This document shows, one piece after another, positions 6,072 to 12,422 of a stretch of 18,933 bases of DNA. Numbering within the stretch: position 1 is the first letter of the stretch; the number at the start of each line of letters is the position of its first letter. The notes beneath the pieces are model-generated. The model was given only the letters and a program-made list of their open reading frames with translations, was not told the origin of the DNA and ran no database searches. The translations under genes were made by a program, and so were the position numbers. The DNA comes from DAIOGN01 sp036745245. Its GTDB lineage: Bacteria; Zixibacteria; MSB-5A5; JAUVRN01. The DNA is taken from NCBI GenBank assembly GCA_036745245.1, contig DAIOGN010000060.1, forward strand, positions 1-18,933, written 5' to 3'.

Positions 6072-6528
6072 GTCAGACCGAGAGAACCGCGAGACGCGCA
6101 CTCTTGGCATGGTATAGTGCCCGAATCGTTGCCGGCTGCCGCATGGACCCGGCAGCCGGTGGCGATCGTTAGGTGAGCAGCGAGTACGTACATCCAGATG
6201 CCGTGGATGACTCTTCCGAGGATCAACTCAAGCTGACTCTGGAGTAAGAGTCGGGGTCGCCCGACTGACACGCCAGGAAAGCACAGTCGAGCCCATTTCG
6301 CCGCCCTCGCTCCAAGGGATTAGTTCCTTTTTCATCCCTTCGGGCGATTGGTGCACCGGCCCTGTCGATTAGATTGATGTCGTATCAGCGGGAGCCTGAG
6401 AGGTCCCAGGTGCACCGAGTCAACAACCGTTGTGAGGCAACGCAGGGTGGCATGGCGTTTGGTAGACAGGACACGGATGTGACACCCTTACACCTCTTGA
6501 AGAAACATAGGCACGGAGGCCGGCATCT
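6072..6528. other. Non-coding region before the DHp-only gene, with hairpins
   Basis: I see no gene. CCGGCTGCC (6132-6140) pairs perfectly with GGCAGCCGG (6151-6159), forming a strong hairpin without a T run just after block B. A second hairpin, GTCGGG-GTCG-CCCGAC, lies at 6250-6265. The palindrome GGTGCACC occurs twice (about 6350 and 6408), and ACAAC-C-GTTGT lies near 6424. Leader element copy 3 is listed separately. Confidence 0.5.
6306..6343 (+). promoter_or_regulatory. Leader element, copy 3
   Basis: CTCGCTCC is followed by AAGGGATTAGTTCC (6314-6327) and an imperfect hairpin, TTCATCCCTTCGGGCGATTG, in which the TTCG loop is kept but the stem differs. It begins about 212 nt before the ATG of the DHp-only gene. 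Confidence 0.6.
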
Positions 6529-6879
6529 ATGAAACGAACTCCAAAGAACGGGACGGGCAAGCCGTCTCCCGGTTCGAGTCCCACGCGGGACTCCCTGAAG
6601 CGTGAGAGGATGGTTGGCATCGCCGAGACGGCGGTGACCGTCCACCACGAAATCAACTCGCCCCTGACGGCCATCCTGGGCAACGTCCGACTCCTGCTGC
6701 GGGACGTTGGGACACTGGATAAGCCGGTGGCCGACAAGCTCAAGACCATTGAGGTATCTGCCGAACGCATCGTGGACGTCACACGCAGACTCCTGCGCGT
6801 CACCAGGCCCGACTCAGTTGAGTACGTACAGGGCATCCGGATGCTCGACATCTCCGACGACAATCAGATTCGCGAGTAG
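6529..6879 (+). CDS. Stand-alone histidine kinase DHp (HisKA) domain protein
   Basis: The 116-residue product consists of one phosphoacceptor/dimerisation domain. The H-box reads AVTVHHEINSPLTAILGNVR with the expected His-Glu pair at about residues 43-44, and a second helix follows (KTIEVSAERIVDVTRRLLRV). There is no sensor part and no ATP-binding domain (no N, G1 or G2 boxes), so it cannot phosphorylate itself. The tail VEYVQGIRMLDIS resembles the ending of other short HisKA-only proteins, which suggests a complete small protein rather than a broken kinase. It could act as a phosphotransfer or dimerisation partner for a kinase encoded elsewhere (inference). ATG at 6529 has GGAGG nine bases upstream. 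It carries the leader element of the PEP-CTERM genes. Confidence 0.75.
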   Translation: MKRTPKNGTGKPSPGSSPTRDSLKRERMVGIAETAVTVHHEINSPLTAILGNVRLLLRDVGTLDKPVADKLKTIEVSAERIVDVTRRLLRVTRPDSVEYVQGIRMLDISDDNQIRE

Positions 6880-6931
6880 TCAGCTCCTCAGTACTACGAG
6901 CAAACCAAGTCATGCTCGAGCCATCACCTCG

Positions 6932-6981
6932 GCTCTTCCATCCGAGGGCTTAGTTCTCCTTTCAATCCTCCGACCGATTGA
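6932..6981 (+). promoter_or_regulatory. Leader element, copy 4
   Basis: CTCTTCCATCC is followed by GAGGGCTTAGTTCT (6944-6957) and the hairpin TCAATC-CTCCGACC-GATTGA (6962-6981). The loop has diverged but six stem pairs are intact. It begins about 223 nt before the ATG at 7170, and this spacing supports that start. No other feature is seen in 6982-7169. Confidence 0.6.
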
Positions 6982-7169
6982 CTCACCAGAGAATACCTCC
7001 AAAGTTGAGACAGGGTCCGGGGTCTCCAGGCTTCTGGCAGATCGCCTTGCGACTGGAGGCAATCTGCAACGGGGAGCCCGGCCATCTCCAAAGGGTCAGG
7101 GGAGTCTTGGTCTTCCCGATTCAACCGAGCGGCACGTCACAGGAACAGCGGAACCGAGAGGCAAGGGCG

Positions 7170-7532
7170 ATGTGGAGTAGGCATACAGGGATGTTAGGTG
7201 TGCGCTCACGGAAGGGCACACATGGGGCGGAGCAACCGCCGTCGGAGATGCTCGATGCAGGGGACGCTTGGCGCTCTCCGACCGACCGTGGCACACCCGC
7301 GCGGGAAACACGTCTGAACGAGGATCCATGGGAAGGGTATTGCCTCGAGGCCATTGCCCGTCTGCCCGCCGTGTATCGGTCGGCGATGATACTCTCCAAT
7401 CTGGAAGGGTTCTCCACCGATGAGATTGCCCGGCTGGCCGGCGTCGGGCCACCTGCCATCGATTCATTGCTCGTTCGTGGTCGCGAAATCGTGCGGGAGG
7501 AACTCCTCGACTTTCTACGTAAGCTAACATGA
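7170..7532 (+). CDS. Sigma region 4-only protein (ECF sigma-like)
   Basis: The C-terminal ~60 residues match ECF sigma region 4 (LEAIARLPAVYRSAMILSNL, FSTDEIARLAGV, REIVREELLDFL) and align with the sigma factor at 4414-5007. Region 2, which contacts core polymerase and the -10 element, is not found in this frame or in the other two frames upstream. The frame is open back to a TTG at 6978. ATG at 7170 is preferred because AAGGG lies four bases upstream and the leader element then sits about 223 nt away, as in the other three copies; this gives 120 residues. It may be a truncated sigma factor, or a small HTH regulator that binds -35-like DNA or competes with the full sigma factor (inference). 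The codon choice and intact frame do not suggest recent decay. Confidence 0.6.
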   Translation: MWSRHTGMLGVRSRKGTHGAEQPPSEMLDAGDAWRSPTDRGTPARETRLNEDPWEGYCLEAIARLPAVYRSAMILSNLEGFSTDEIARLAGVGPPAIDSLLVRGREIVREELLDFLRKLT

Positions 7533-7560
7533 CACAAGATCTGTAAGAAAAGGTGCACAC

Positions 7561-7686
7561 ATGAAAGTGATCAAACACATCGCAGTCGTTCTCATTCTGC
7601 TCGCCGCCACGTGGGTCGTCTACGGGGGGATTGAGTATGCCTCCGCCAGAAAGGCGATCGTTGCGAACACAGCGATCACGCCATGA
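7561..7686 (+). CDS. 41-residue single-pass membrane peptide
   Basis: ATG at 7561 follows AAGGTG with a suitable gap and begins 28 bases after the sigma-4-like gene. The peptide starts MKVIKHIAVVLILLAATWVV, which is a short positive end followed by a transmembrane helix or uncleaved signal, and has a polar tail ending AIVANTAITP. Its stop overlaps the start of the next gene (ATGA), good evidence for real coupled translation. No family is recognised. Confidence 0.6.
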   Translation: MKVIKHIAVVLILLAATWVVYGGIEYASARKAIVANTAITP

Positions 7687-7961
7687 GAATCCTTCGCGTG
7701 CTTCCGGTCCTGCCGCTGCTTCTCCTCATGGCCGCTTGCAGCGACGGGAACACGGCTGTACAGCAATCAAGCGCGGTCGCTGCCGAATCCATGCAGGACA
7801 CCACGACCTACATCCCCAGGGTGAGGGATACATCCACATTCCCGACGCCTTCAGGATTTATCGACATGAATGTTGACACATCGGGCGGGGGTGTTCGAGC
7901 CACACTACCTGTGACCGAACTCGACACCGTGCCCCCTGGGGCGATTATGGACTTGAGGTAG
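7683..7961 (+). CDS. Small lipoprotein of unknown function
   Basis: The 92-residue product begins MRILRVLPVLPLLLLMAACS. The lipobox LMAAC makes Cys19 the likely lipidated residue, so the mature protein is about 74 residues and membrane-anchored. The rest is polar, Thr/Ser-rich and probably disordered, without a known domain; it ends VPPGAIMDLR. Its ATG overlaps the stop of the membrane peptide by four bases, so the two are translated together. With the sigma-4-like gene just upstream they may form a three-gene operon, which suggests an envelope role connected with that regulator (inference). A GGGGTCAGAC palindrome follows as probable terminator. Confidence 0.7.
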   Translation: MRILRVLPVLPLLLLMAACSDGNTAVQQSSAVAAESMQDTTTYIPRVRDTSTFPTPSGFIDMNVDTSGGGVRATLPVTELDTVPPGAIMDLR

Positions 7962-7984
7962 CCGGAAGAAGCCGAGGAGAAACA

Positions 7985-8040
7985 GGGGTCAGACTCGAGT
8001 TGCCTTGATCCGCAATTCCGGACCGGCCGAGTCTGACCCC
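7985..8040. repeat. GGGGTCAGACTCG palindrome with 30-base spacer
   Basis: GGGGTCAGACTCG (7985-7997) and its exact inverse CGAGTCTGACCCC (8028-8040) flank 30 unrelated bases. It lies between the rightward lipoprotein gene and the leftward FlgD/T9SS-type remnant, again a convergent junction. Confidence 0.85.
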
Positions 8041-8046
8041 GCAGGG

Positions 8047-8139
8047 TCACTTCAGCAGGTTCATCTTTCTTGATTCGACCAGGTCATCGGCCTTGAGACG
8101 GTAGAGGTACATGCCGGACGGGACCACACTGCCGGCTGC
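8047..8139 (-). pseudogene. C-terminal remnant of a FlgD/T9SS-type sorting domain
   Basis: Reading leftward from 8139, the frame encodes AAGSVVPSGMYLYRLKADDL, then VESRKMNLLK and a TGA at 8047-8049. This is the last ~30 residues of the same C-terminal domain family seen at 3-530 and 631-1941 (PSGVYFYRV...SGRLMVLR). An in-frame TGA directly precedes it at 8140-8142, and no upstream homology is left before the end of recF. The rest of the gene has been deleted. Confidence 0.7.
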
Positions 8140-8174
8140 TCAATCCCGCCGCAGCAGTCTATGCTCGTCTGTGA

Positions 8175-9284
8175 CTAACGCCGCGTAACTGCGCCATTCT
8201 TAATTACGAAACAGTCGGCGTCCTTCCCCAACTGTTCGGCTGTGGCCGGCTGCACGGAGGTGATGAGCGCCTGCGCGAAATCGCCCACCAGTTCGAGAAG
8301 GCGGTGCCCGCGACCCGGGTCGAGTTCGCCGAAGATTTCATCGAACAGGAGCACCGGCGCGTCGCTGCGGATGCGCTCCAGATAGCGGAAGCCCGCCAGC
8401 TTGATGGCCACGGCCAGCGAGCGCGCCTGCCCCTGGCTGGCGTACTGCCGGGCGGGCCGGCCGGCGAGGAAGATCTCCCAGTCGTCGCGGTGCGGACCCA
8501 CGAGCGACATGGCCAGGATCCGCTCCTTCTCTTCGTTGGCTGTAAGCGCCTGCTGAAAGGCGTCCTCCAGCTCCGAGTCGTTGGCCGAAGCGATCGACGG
8601 TTCGTAGCGCATGGCCACAGTTTCGCCGTGGTCGGATAACCGTGCGTAGATGGCGCGGAGATCGTCGGCGGTCTGCAGCGTGTAGGCGCGCCGCGTCTTG
8701 ATCAGTTGTACGCCCTTTTCGATGAGCTGCGTGTTGAACCCCAGCAGTTGTGGACCGCCCACGCCCGGCCCGCTGCGCTGAAGGTCCTTCAGCAACTTGT
8801 TCTTCTGCATCACGGCACGCTCGTAATGCGTGAGGGCGGCGAGGTAGGAGGGCGAGGCCGTGCACAACACAAAGTCCATGGCCGATCGCCGGGCGGACGG
8901 TGACCCAAAGACAAGCTGCAGGTCCTCCGGCGCAAACGACACCACGGCGAACTCCTCCAGCAGGGTGGCCTGGCTTCGCACGGGTTCGTTGTTCACCTTG
9001 AGCGTGCGCGTGCGCCCCGGAACGAAGCCGTATTCGGCACGCGCACGCGTGGCGCCGAACGCCACGTCAATACCCACGCGGAAATACTCCGCGCCTTTGC
9101 GCAACATGATGTCCTGCGTGGCGCGACGCTGCGACCGGCTGGTGAGGGCCAGGTGCACCGCCTCCAGAAGCGACGTTTTGCCCGAGCCGTTGTCGCCGAG
9201 AAACAGGTTCACACGGGCCGGCAGATCGAGCTTCACCTCGTGGAGGTTTCGGAAGTTCTCAATCTGAATGCGTTCGATCTGCAT
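8175..9284 (-). CDS. recF: DNA replication and repair protein RecF
   Basis: The 369-residue product is a full-length RecF, an SMC-like ATPase that binds gapped DNA and works with RecO and RecR to load RecA. The Walker A motif GDNGSGKT lies at residues 30-37 after the family start MQIERIQIENFRNL. The ABC-type signature region reads SQGQARSLAVAIKLA, and Walker B is APVLLFDEIFGELD at about 309-322. The frame extends 15 codons upstream, but the internal ATG at 9284 gives the usual RecF N terminus and is preferred. The customary dnaA-dnaN-recF-gyrB neighbours are absent, so recF stands alone between the accessory zone and an outer-membrane protein gene. Confidence 0.93.
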   Translation of the reverse strand: MQIERIQIENFRNLHEVKLDLPARVNLFLGDNGSGKTSLLEAVHLALTSRSQRRATQDIMLRKGAEYFRVGIDVAFGATRARAEYGFVPGRTRTLKVNNEPVRSQATLLEEFAVVSFAPEDLQLVFGSPSARRSAMDFVLCTASPSYLAALTHYERAVMQKNKLLKDLQRSGPGVGGPQLLGFNTQLIEKGVQLIKTRRAYTLQTADDLRAIYARLSDHGETVAMRYEPSIASANDSELEDAFQQALTANEEKERILAMSLVGPHRDDWEIFLAGRPARQYASQGQARSLAVAIKLAGFRYLERIRSDAPVLLFDEIFGELDPGRGHRLLELVGDFAQALITSVQPATAEQLGKDADCFVIKNGAVTRR

Positions 9285-9430
9285 GATCGGGCCTAACGTA
9301 TCGGGGCGTCCGGGAAACGGCAATGGCATTGTGCCCGTGGCCGCCCGGGCCTTGCGCCCCCCGGGGGCCAGCTTTTACTTGGCGACATTCAACCCGGGCA
9401 TACCTGAATTGGGGAGGGAGGCGTAATCAC

Positions 9431-10285
9431 ATGAGCTATTTGACCAGATGCATTCAGGGGCTGGCCGTATCCGCGGCCGTCGTTGTGGCGTTGGGATCGG
9501 CGCGGGCGCAGGATCCACCGCCGCCGTCACCGTGGTCGTTCGAGGCGGAATTGTCACTGGTGAGCGCGTCGGGAAACCAGCAGTCGGTGACGTACGGCCT
9601 GGCCACGAAGCTGGGGTACAAACTTACCAAATCGGAATTCCGCGTGGAGGCGGGCGGCCTGTCGCAGCAATCTACCGTGAGGACGCTGTCGGCCGCCGGT
9701 GACTCCGCGAGTTACGCGATTGCCGAGTCGGAAGTGACGTCCACCACGGCGGAAGCGTACTATGTCCGCGGCCGCTACGACTACAACGTGTCGGAGAGAT
9801 TCTTCCTGCTGGTGGGTGCGGACTGGCAGCGCAACACATTCGCCGGGATCGACAGCCGCACCCTGGTCGCAGCGGGCGCCGGTAACACGTGGCGCGACGA
9901 CGAGAAGTTGCGGTTCAAGACCACGTATTCCTTCACCTACACGTTCCAGCAGGACGTGGTGGAGAATCCCCTCACCAAGACCGATTTCCCGGGCTTGCGG
10001 GCCGCCTACGAATTCTGGACCAAGCTGACATCGTCCACGGAATTCGAGAGCCGCCTGGTCGCCGACTTCAATCTCGACAACACCGACGACATCCGCCTGA
10101 ACTTCTACAACGCGTTGCCGATCAGCGTGAGTTCGAAGATCGCCTTCAAGCCGTCGCTCAGCCTGCAGTGGCGCAACGAGCCCTCGCTCACGGAGTTGAC
10201 GCTGGTGCCAGGGCCCGGCACAGTGAAGGTGCCGCTGGAGAAACTGGATTCGTTTGCGTCCGTATCGCTTTTGGTGAAGATCTGA
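9431..10285 (+). CDS. DUF481-family outer membrane protein
   Basis: From ATG at 9431 (GGGAGGGAGG about eight bases upstream) the product has 284 residues; the frame extends upstream to 9323, but a signal peptide begins at this ATG (MSYLTRCIQGLAVSAAVVVA, cleavage after ARA). The mature part is a beta-strand-rich barrel of the DUF481 / YdiY-like family: WSFEAELSLVSASGNQQSVT at the start, then RGRYDYNVSERFFLLVGADW, GNTWRDDEKLRFKTTYSFTY and a C-terminal strand FASVSLLVKI. Family members sit in the outer membrane; their function is poorly known (salt-induced in some bacteria). It is divergent from recF, and an inverted repeat follows. Confidence 0.82.
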   Translation: MSYLTRCIQGLAVSAAVVVALGSARAQDPPPPSPWSFEAELSLVSASGNQQSVTYGLATKLGYKLTKSEFRVEAGGLSQQSTVRTLSAAGDSASYAIAESEVTSTTAEAYYVRGRYDYNVSERFFLLVGADWQRNTFAGIDSRTLVAAGAGNTWRDDEKLRFKTTYSFTYTFQQDVVENPLTKTDFPGLRAAYEFWTKLTSSTEFESRLVADFNLDNTDDIRLNFYNALPISVSSKIAFKPSLSLQWRNEPSLTELTLVPGPGTVKVPLEKLDSFASVSLLVKI

Positions 10286-10295
10286 AAACTTATTC

Positions 10296-10333
10296 GGGGC
10301 CAGAGGCAATCGAATCAAATTGCCTCTGACTCC
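10296..10333. repeat. GGGGCCAGAGGCAAT inverted repeat
   Basis: CAGAGGCAAT and ATTGCCTCTG form a perfect 10-bp stem, with flanking GGGGC and CTCC weakly related to the GGGGTCAGAC family. It follows the DUF481 gene and precedes the next gene on the same strand. There is no T run, so termination is likely but unproven. Confidence 0.65.
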
Positions 10334-10366
10334 AATCCAACCAAACCCACTTGTGTGGAGGCGTTG

Positions 10367-10966
10367 ATGAAAAAGCTCGTCATGACCACGATCGTTCTTG
10401 TCGCAGCCTGGACATCTGTAGCGTTGGGACAGGACACGGAAGCGAAAGCGAAGAAGGGATCCCTGTATGCCGGCGTCGGGGTGGGCCTTCCCATGTCACC
10501 CAGCGCCTTCAGCGACAACTGGGGCACTGGTTTTGGTGGAGGGGCTGGCCTGGGCTACCTGTTCACGCCCATGGTGGAAGGCGTGGCGTTGTTCGACTAC
10601 GGCACCTACTCGATCGACGCTGCGGGTGCTGCGATCTCTGGTGGTGATGTCATCACCACAGAGTTCATCGCCGATGTGAAGTTCATCTTCAACACAGCAA
10701 ACACCGCGTCCAAGTTCAGGCCTTACCTGGTGGTGGGCGTGGGAATGGCTTCGGTGAAAATCTCCGAGGCGACAAGTGGAGGGACTGTCATTTCCCCCGA
10801 AACCTCAGAGTCGGCCATAGCACTGCGCGGCGGAGCCGGAACGGAGATCTGGGTGAGCCCCAAGGTGGCGATTTTCGCCGATTTCAAGTATACCACGGTG
10901 TCCACGGAGGGCGAGAGCACCGCGTATCTTCCGATCCGGGCAGGAGCCAAGATCCCGATTTTCTAG
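10367..10966 (+). CDS. Small outer membrane beta-barrel protein (OmpA-like barrel)
   Basis: ATG at 10367 has GGAGG five bases upstream and opens a clear signal peptide (MKKLVMTTIVLVAAWTSVAL, cleavage near LGQ). The 199-residue product has the alternating strands and Gly-rich turns of an eight-stranded OmpA/OmpX-like barrel: GSLYAGVGVGLPM, FGGGAGLGYLF, FRPYLVVGVGMASVKI, ALRGGAGTEIWVSPKVAIFA and a final AYLPIRAGAKIPIF. Such proteins are structural or adhesive outer-membrane proteins; no substrate can be named. It is followed by a strong bidirectional terminator and is probably monocistronic. Confidence 0.8.
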   Translation: MKKLVMTTIVLVAAWTSVALGQDTEAKAKKGSLYAGVGVGLPMSPSAFSDNWGTGFGGGAGLGYLFTPMVEGVALFDYGTYSIDAAGAAISGGDVITTEFIADVKFIFNTANTASKFRPYLVVGVGMASVKISEATSGGTVISPETSESAIALRGGAGTEIWVSPKVAIFADFKYTTVSTEGESTAYLPIRAGAKIPIF

Positions 10967-11001
10967 ACCATCAGAACCGTCAGAGGCTATCTGCAAGAAA
11001 A

Positions 11002-11053
11002 GGGGCCAGCACACTCTTCCAATTCTCTGGAAAAGGGTGTTGGCCCCTTTTTT
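11002..11053. terminator. Bidirectional rho-independent terminator
   Basis: GGGGCCAGCACACTCTTCC pairs with GGAAAAGGGTGTTGGCCCC across a short loop and is followed by six T on the right and preceded by an A run on the left. It therefore serves both the rightward barrel gene (ending 10966) and the leftward lipoprotein gene (ending 11074). Confidence 0.9.
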
Positions 11054-11073
11054 CACCTTTATTCAGGCGCGGA

Positions 11074-12222
11074 TTACAAGCCCTTCTCGTTGAAGTGCTC
11101 GTTATCCCAGTGGTCCCAGCCGCGAGCGTGGTTGCTCCAGCTTGGGCAGTGAGTCTTCCACACGCCCTGGAAGGAACCGCCGCCCTCTTCACGAACCGTC
11201 CAGCGTCCATGCAGCCGTCCCGCAGGCTCGCCGGTGGGGCTGTAGAACACGCCCATGAACGGGCCACCCTTGGGATGACGTGAAGCCGGGCCCCACACGC
11301 CGCGGAGACGTCCCTCGAAGTTTCCGGCTTCATCGATGTACTTGCCGAAGAACACGCGGCGACCGTGCGAGTTCACGCCGAACCGACCCATGAGGTAGCC
11401 GTTGAGTTCACCGTCGTCGGAGGCCCAGCGGCCCTTGAACCCACCGCCGCTCCCGTCTTCGTTGAGCTGCCACTCGCCACCCAGGAAACCGCGCGGGCAG
11501 GCGCCGCGTTCCACGAGCATGCAGTTGAACATCACCACGTTGCCGCGATCGTCCACGGCGATCACCGTGTCGAGCGACAAGAGCTCAGTCAGAGAGAAGC
11601 TGATCGTCAATGGCGACGTCTCAAACGATACCACCAGCTCCGGAGCAGGAGGAAGCGTATCCACCGGGGGAAGCGTGTCCACCACAGTGGTGTCGCCAGT
11701 CGAGTCCGGACGATCTGGCCTGGGCAGGCCGATCAGGAAAAGCAGCCCGTCATTGTGCACGGTGGTTTGAGAAACCCACGAGATGACTCCAGGCTCAGTG
11801 CGCGGCAAAAGCCAGTCGGTGGCCGGCTCAAATCGAATCACGCGAGCCACTCCGATTCGCCCTGCATTAACCGTCAGCTTGCCATCCCAGATGGTGGGTG
11901 CGGTGCTGGCAGAATCGTAGCGCGGCTGACCCCAGATCACACGCAAGGCCAGGAACTGACGGTCACGGTCGGGTCGGCCCATGTCGCCCGGATCGCCCGC
12001 CCTGATTGAATCGCACACCGGATCGCTGGGATCGACTTCATCGGATACGGCGGTCGACACCAACGTGGCGTCGCCGAATCCCGGTGCTTCAGATGCCGTG
12101 GTGAAGCCGCCGAACTCTTCGTCGAAAAGGTTCTGCTGCCCCTGCTGGGTGGGCGCCTGGCTCTGTCCGCAACCCGCCACAAGGGCGAGCACGGCAAATG
12201 ACGCCACTAGGAAACGTCTCAT
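11074..12222 (-). CDS. Lipoprotein with C-terminal beta repeats, sigma-54 controlled
   Basis: ATG at 12222 is chosen: GAGGAG lies nine bases upstream and it opens a lipoprotein signal, MRRFLVASFAVLALVAGCGQ, with the lipobox VAGC at Cys18; the frame continues upstream to 12333 through the promoter. The 382-residue product has a Pro/Thr-rich linker (residues ~190-215) and a C-terminal region of ~115 residues with repeated glycine-aromatic units (FKGRW, GYLMGRF, FFGKY, GRLRGVW, FMGVF, GRLHGRW, SFQGVW) about 14-20 residues apart, suggesting a beta-meander or solenoid. No known family is recognised. A -24/-12 promoter and an upstream dyad shared with the downstream operon point to control by the NtrC-type regulator at 13763-15088. 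Confidence 0.8.
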   Translation of the reverse strand: MRRFLVASFAVLALVAGCGQSQAPTQQGQQNLFDEEFGGFTTASEAPGFGDATLVSTAVSDEVDPSDPVCDSIRAGDPGDMGRPDRDRQFLALRVIWGQPRYDSASTAPTIWDGKLTVNAGRIGVARVIRFEPATDWLLPRTEPGVISWVSQTTVHNDGLLFLIGLPRPDRPDSTGDTTVVDTLPPVDTLPPAPELVVSFETSPLTISFSLTELLSLDTVIAVDDRGNVVMFNCMLVERGACPRGFLGGEWQLNEDGSGGGFKGRWASDDGELNGYLMGRFGVNSHGRRVFFGKYIDEAGNFEGRLRGVWGPASRHPKGGPFMGVFYSPTGEPAGRLHGRWTVREEGGGSFQGVWKTHCPSWSNHARGWDHWDNEHFNEKGL

Positions 12223-12283
12223 TGTAAGTACTCCTCTCTTCAATATAGAACCTGGATTGCTAGCGGTCATACGGCTCTGCTTC

Positions 12284-12298
12284 GCAATGCCTGTGCCA
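12284..12298 (-). promoter_or_regulatory. Sigma-54 (-24/-12) promoter of the lipoprotein gene
   Basis: On the minus strand the sequence reads TTGGCACAGGCATTGCG, matching the consensus TGGCAC-N5-TTGC with invariant GG and GC ten bases apart. The predicted start is near 12272, leaving a leader of about 50 nt before ATG 12222. Confidence 0.8.
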
Positions 12299-12370
12299 AT
12301 TCCGGTCACAAGGGCTATCCTGCAGTCTGCCAATCGGTTGTAACTTCATTCTCAGAAGCATTTGGCTCAA

Positions 12371-12399
12371 GGTACCGGGCCAGTGTACCGTTTGGTACA
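12371..12399. promoter_or_regulatory. Activator site: TGTACC-GTTT-GGTACA dyad plus GGTACC
   Basis: The dyad TGTACC-GTTT-GGTACA occupies 12384-12399, with an additional GGTACC at 12371-12376. Its centre is about 119 bp upstream of the predicted sigma-54 start of the leftward lipoprotein gene, a typical enhancer position. It also lies 24 bp before the GTG of the kinase gene, so it may autoregulate the kinase-regulator operon. The same arrangement recurs at 15094-15121. Confidence 0.75.
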
Positions 12400-12422
12400 G
12401 TAGGGAGGATAGTCTGGTACAG

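Larger units (their letters stand above)
5123..6115 (+). repeat. Duplicated ~1-kb block, copy B (leader, PEP-CTERM gene, downstream ORF)
   Basis: Direct copy of 2257-3223; see that entry. The gene in this copy is slightly longer because of a short insertion (GTDL region). The match ends near GGCATGGTATA at 6106-6115. Confidence 0.75.

Noticed and set aside
6106..6120. Sigma-54 promoter at TTGGCATGGTATAGTGC after block B
   Set aside because: The spacing from GG to GC is eleven rather than ten and the matching site in block A is lost.
6173..6247. 24-codon GTG frame (MSSEYVHPDAVDDSSEDQLK...)
   Set aside because: A stop lies directly before it, there is no ribosome-binding site, and no second copy supports it.
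2275..6981. Leader hairpin as a CRISPR repeat (reverse strand reads GTCAATCC...GGATTGAAA, like many CRISPR repeat ends)
   Set aside because: The copies are single, kilobases apart and in front of genes; there is no regular spacer array and no cas gene.
9554..10318. 254-residue minus-strand frame across the DUF481 gene
   Set aside because: Arg/Gly/Val-rich shadow typical of GC-rich DNA; the plus strand has a signal peptide and barrel pattern.
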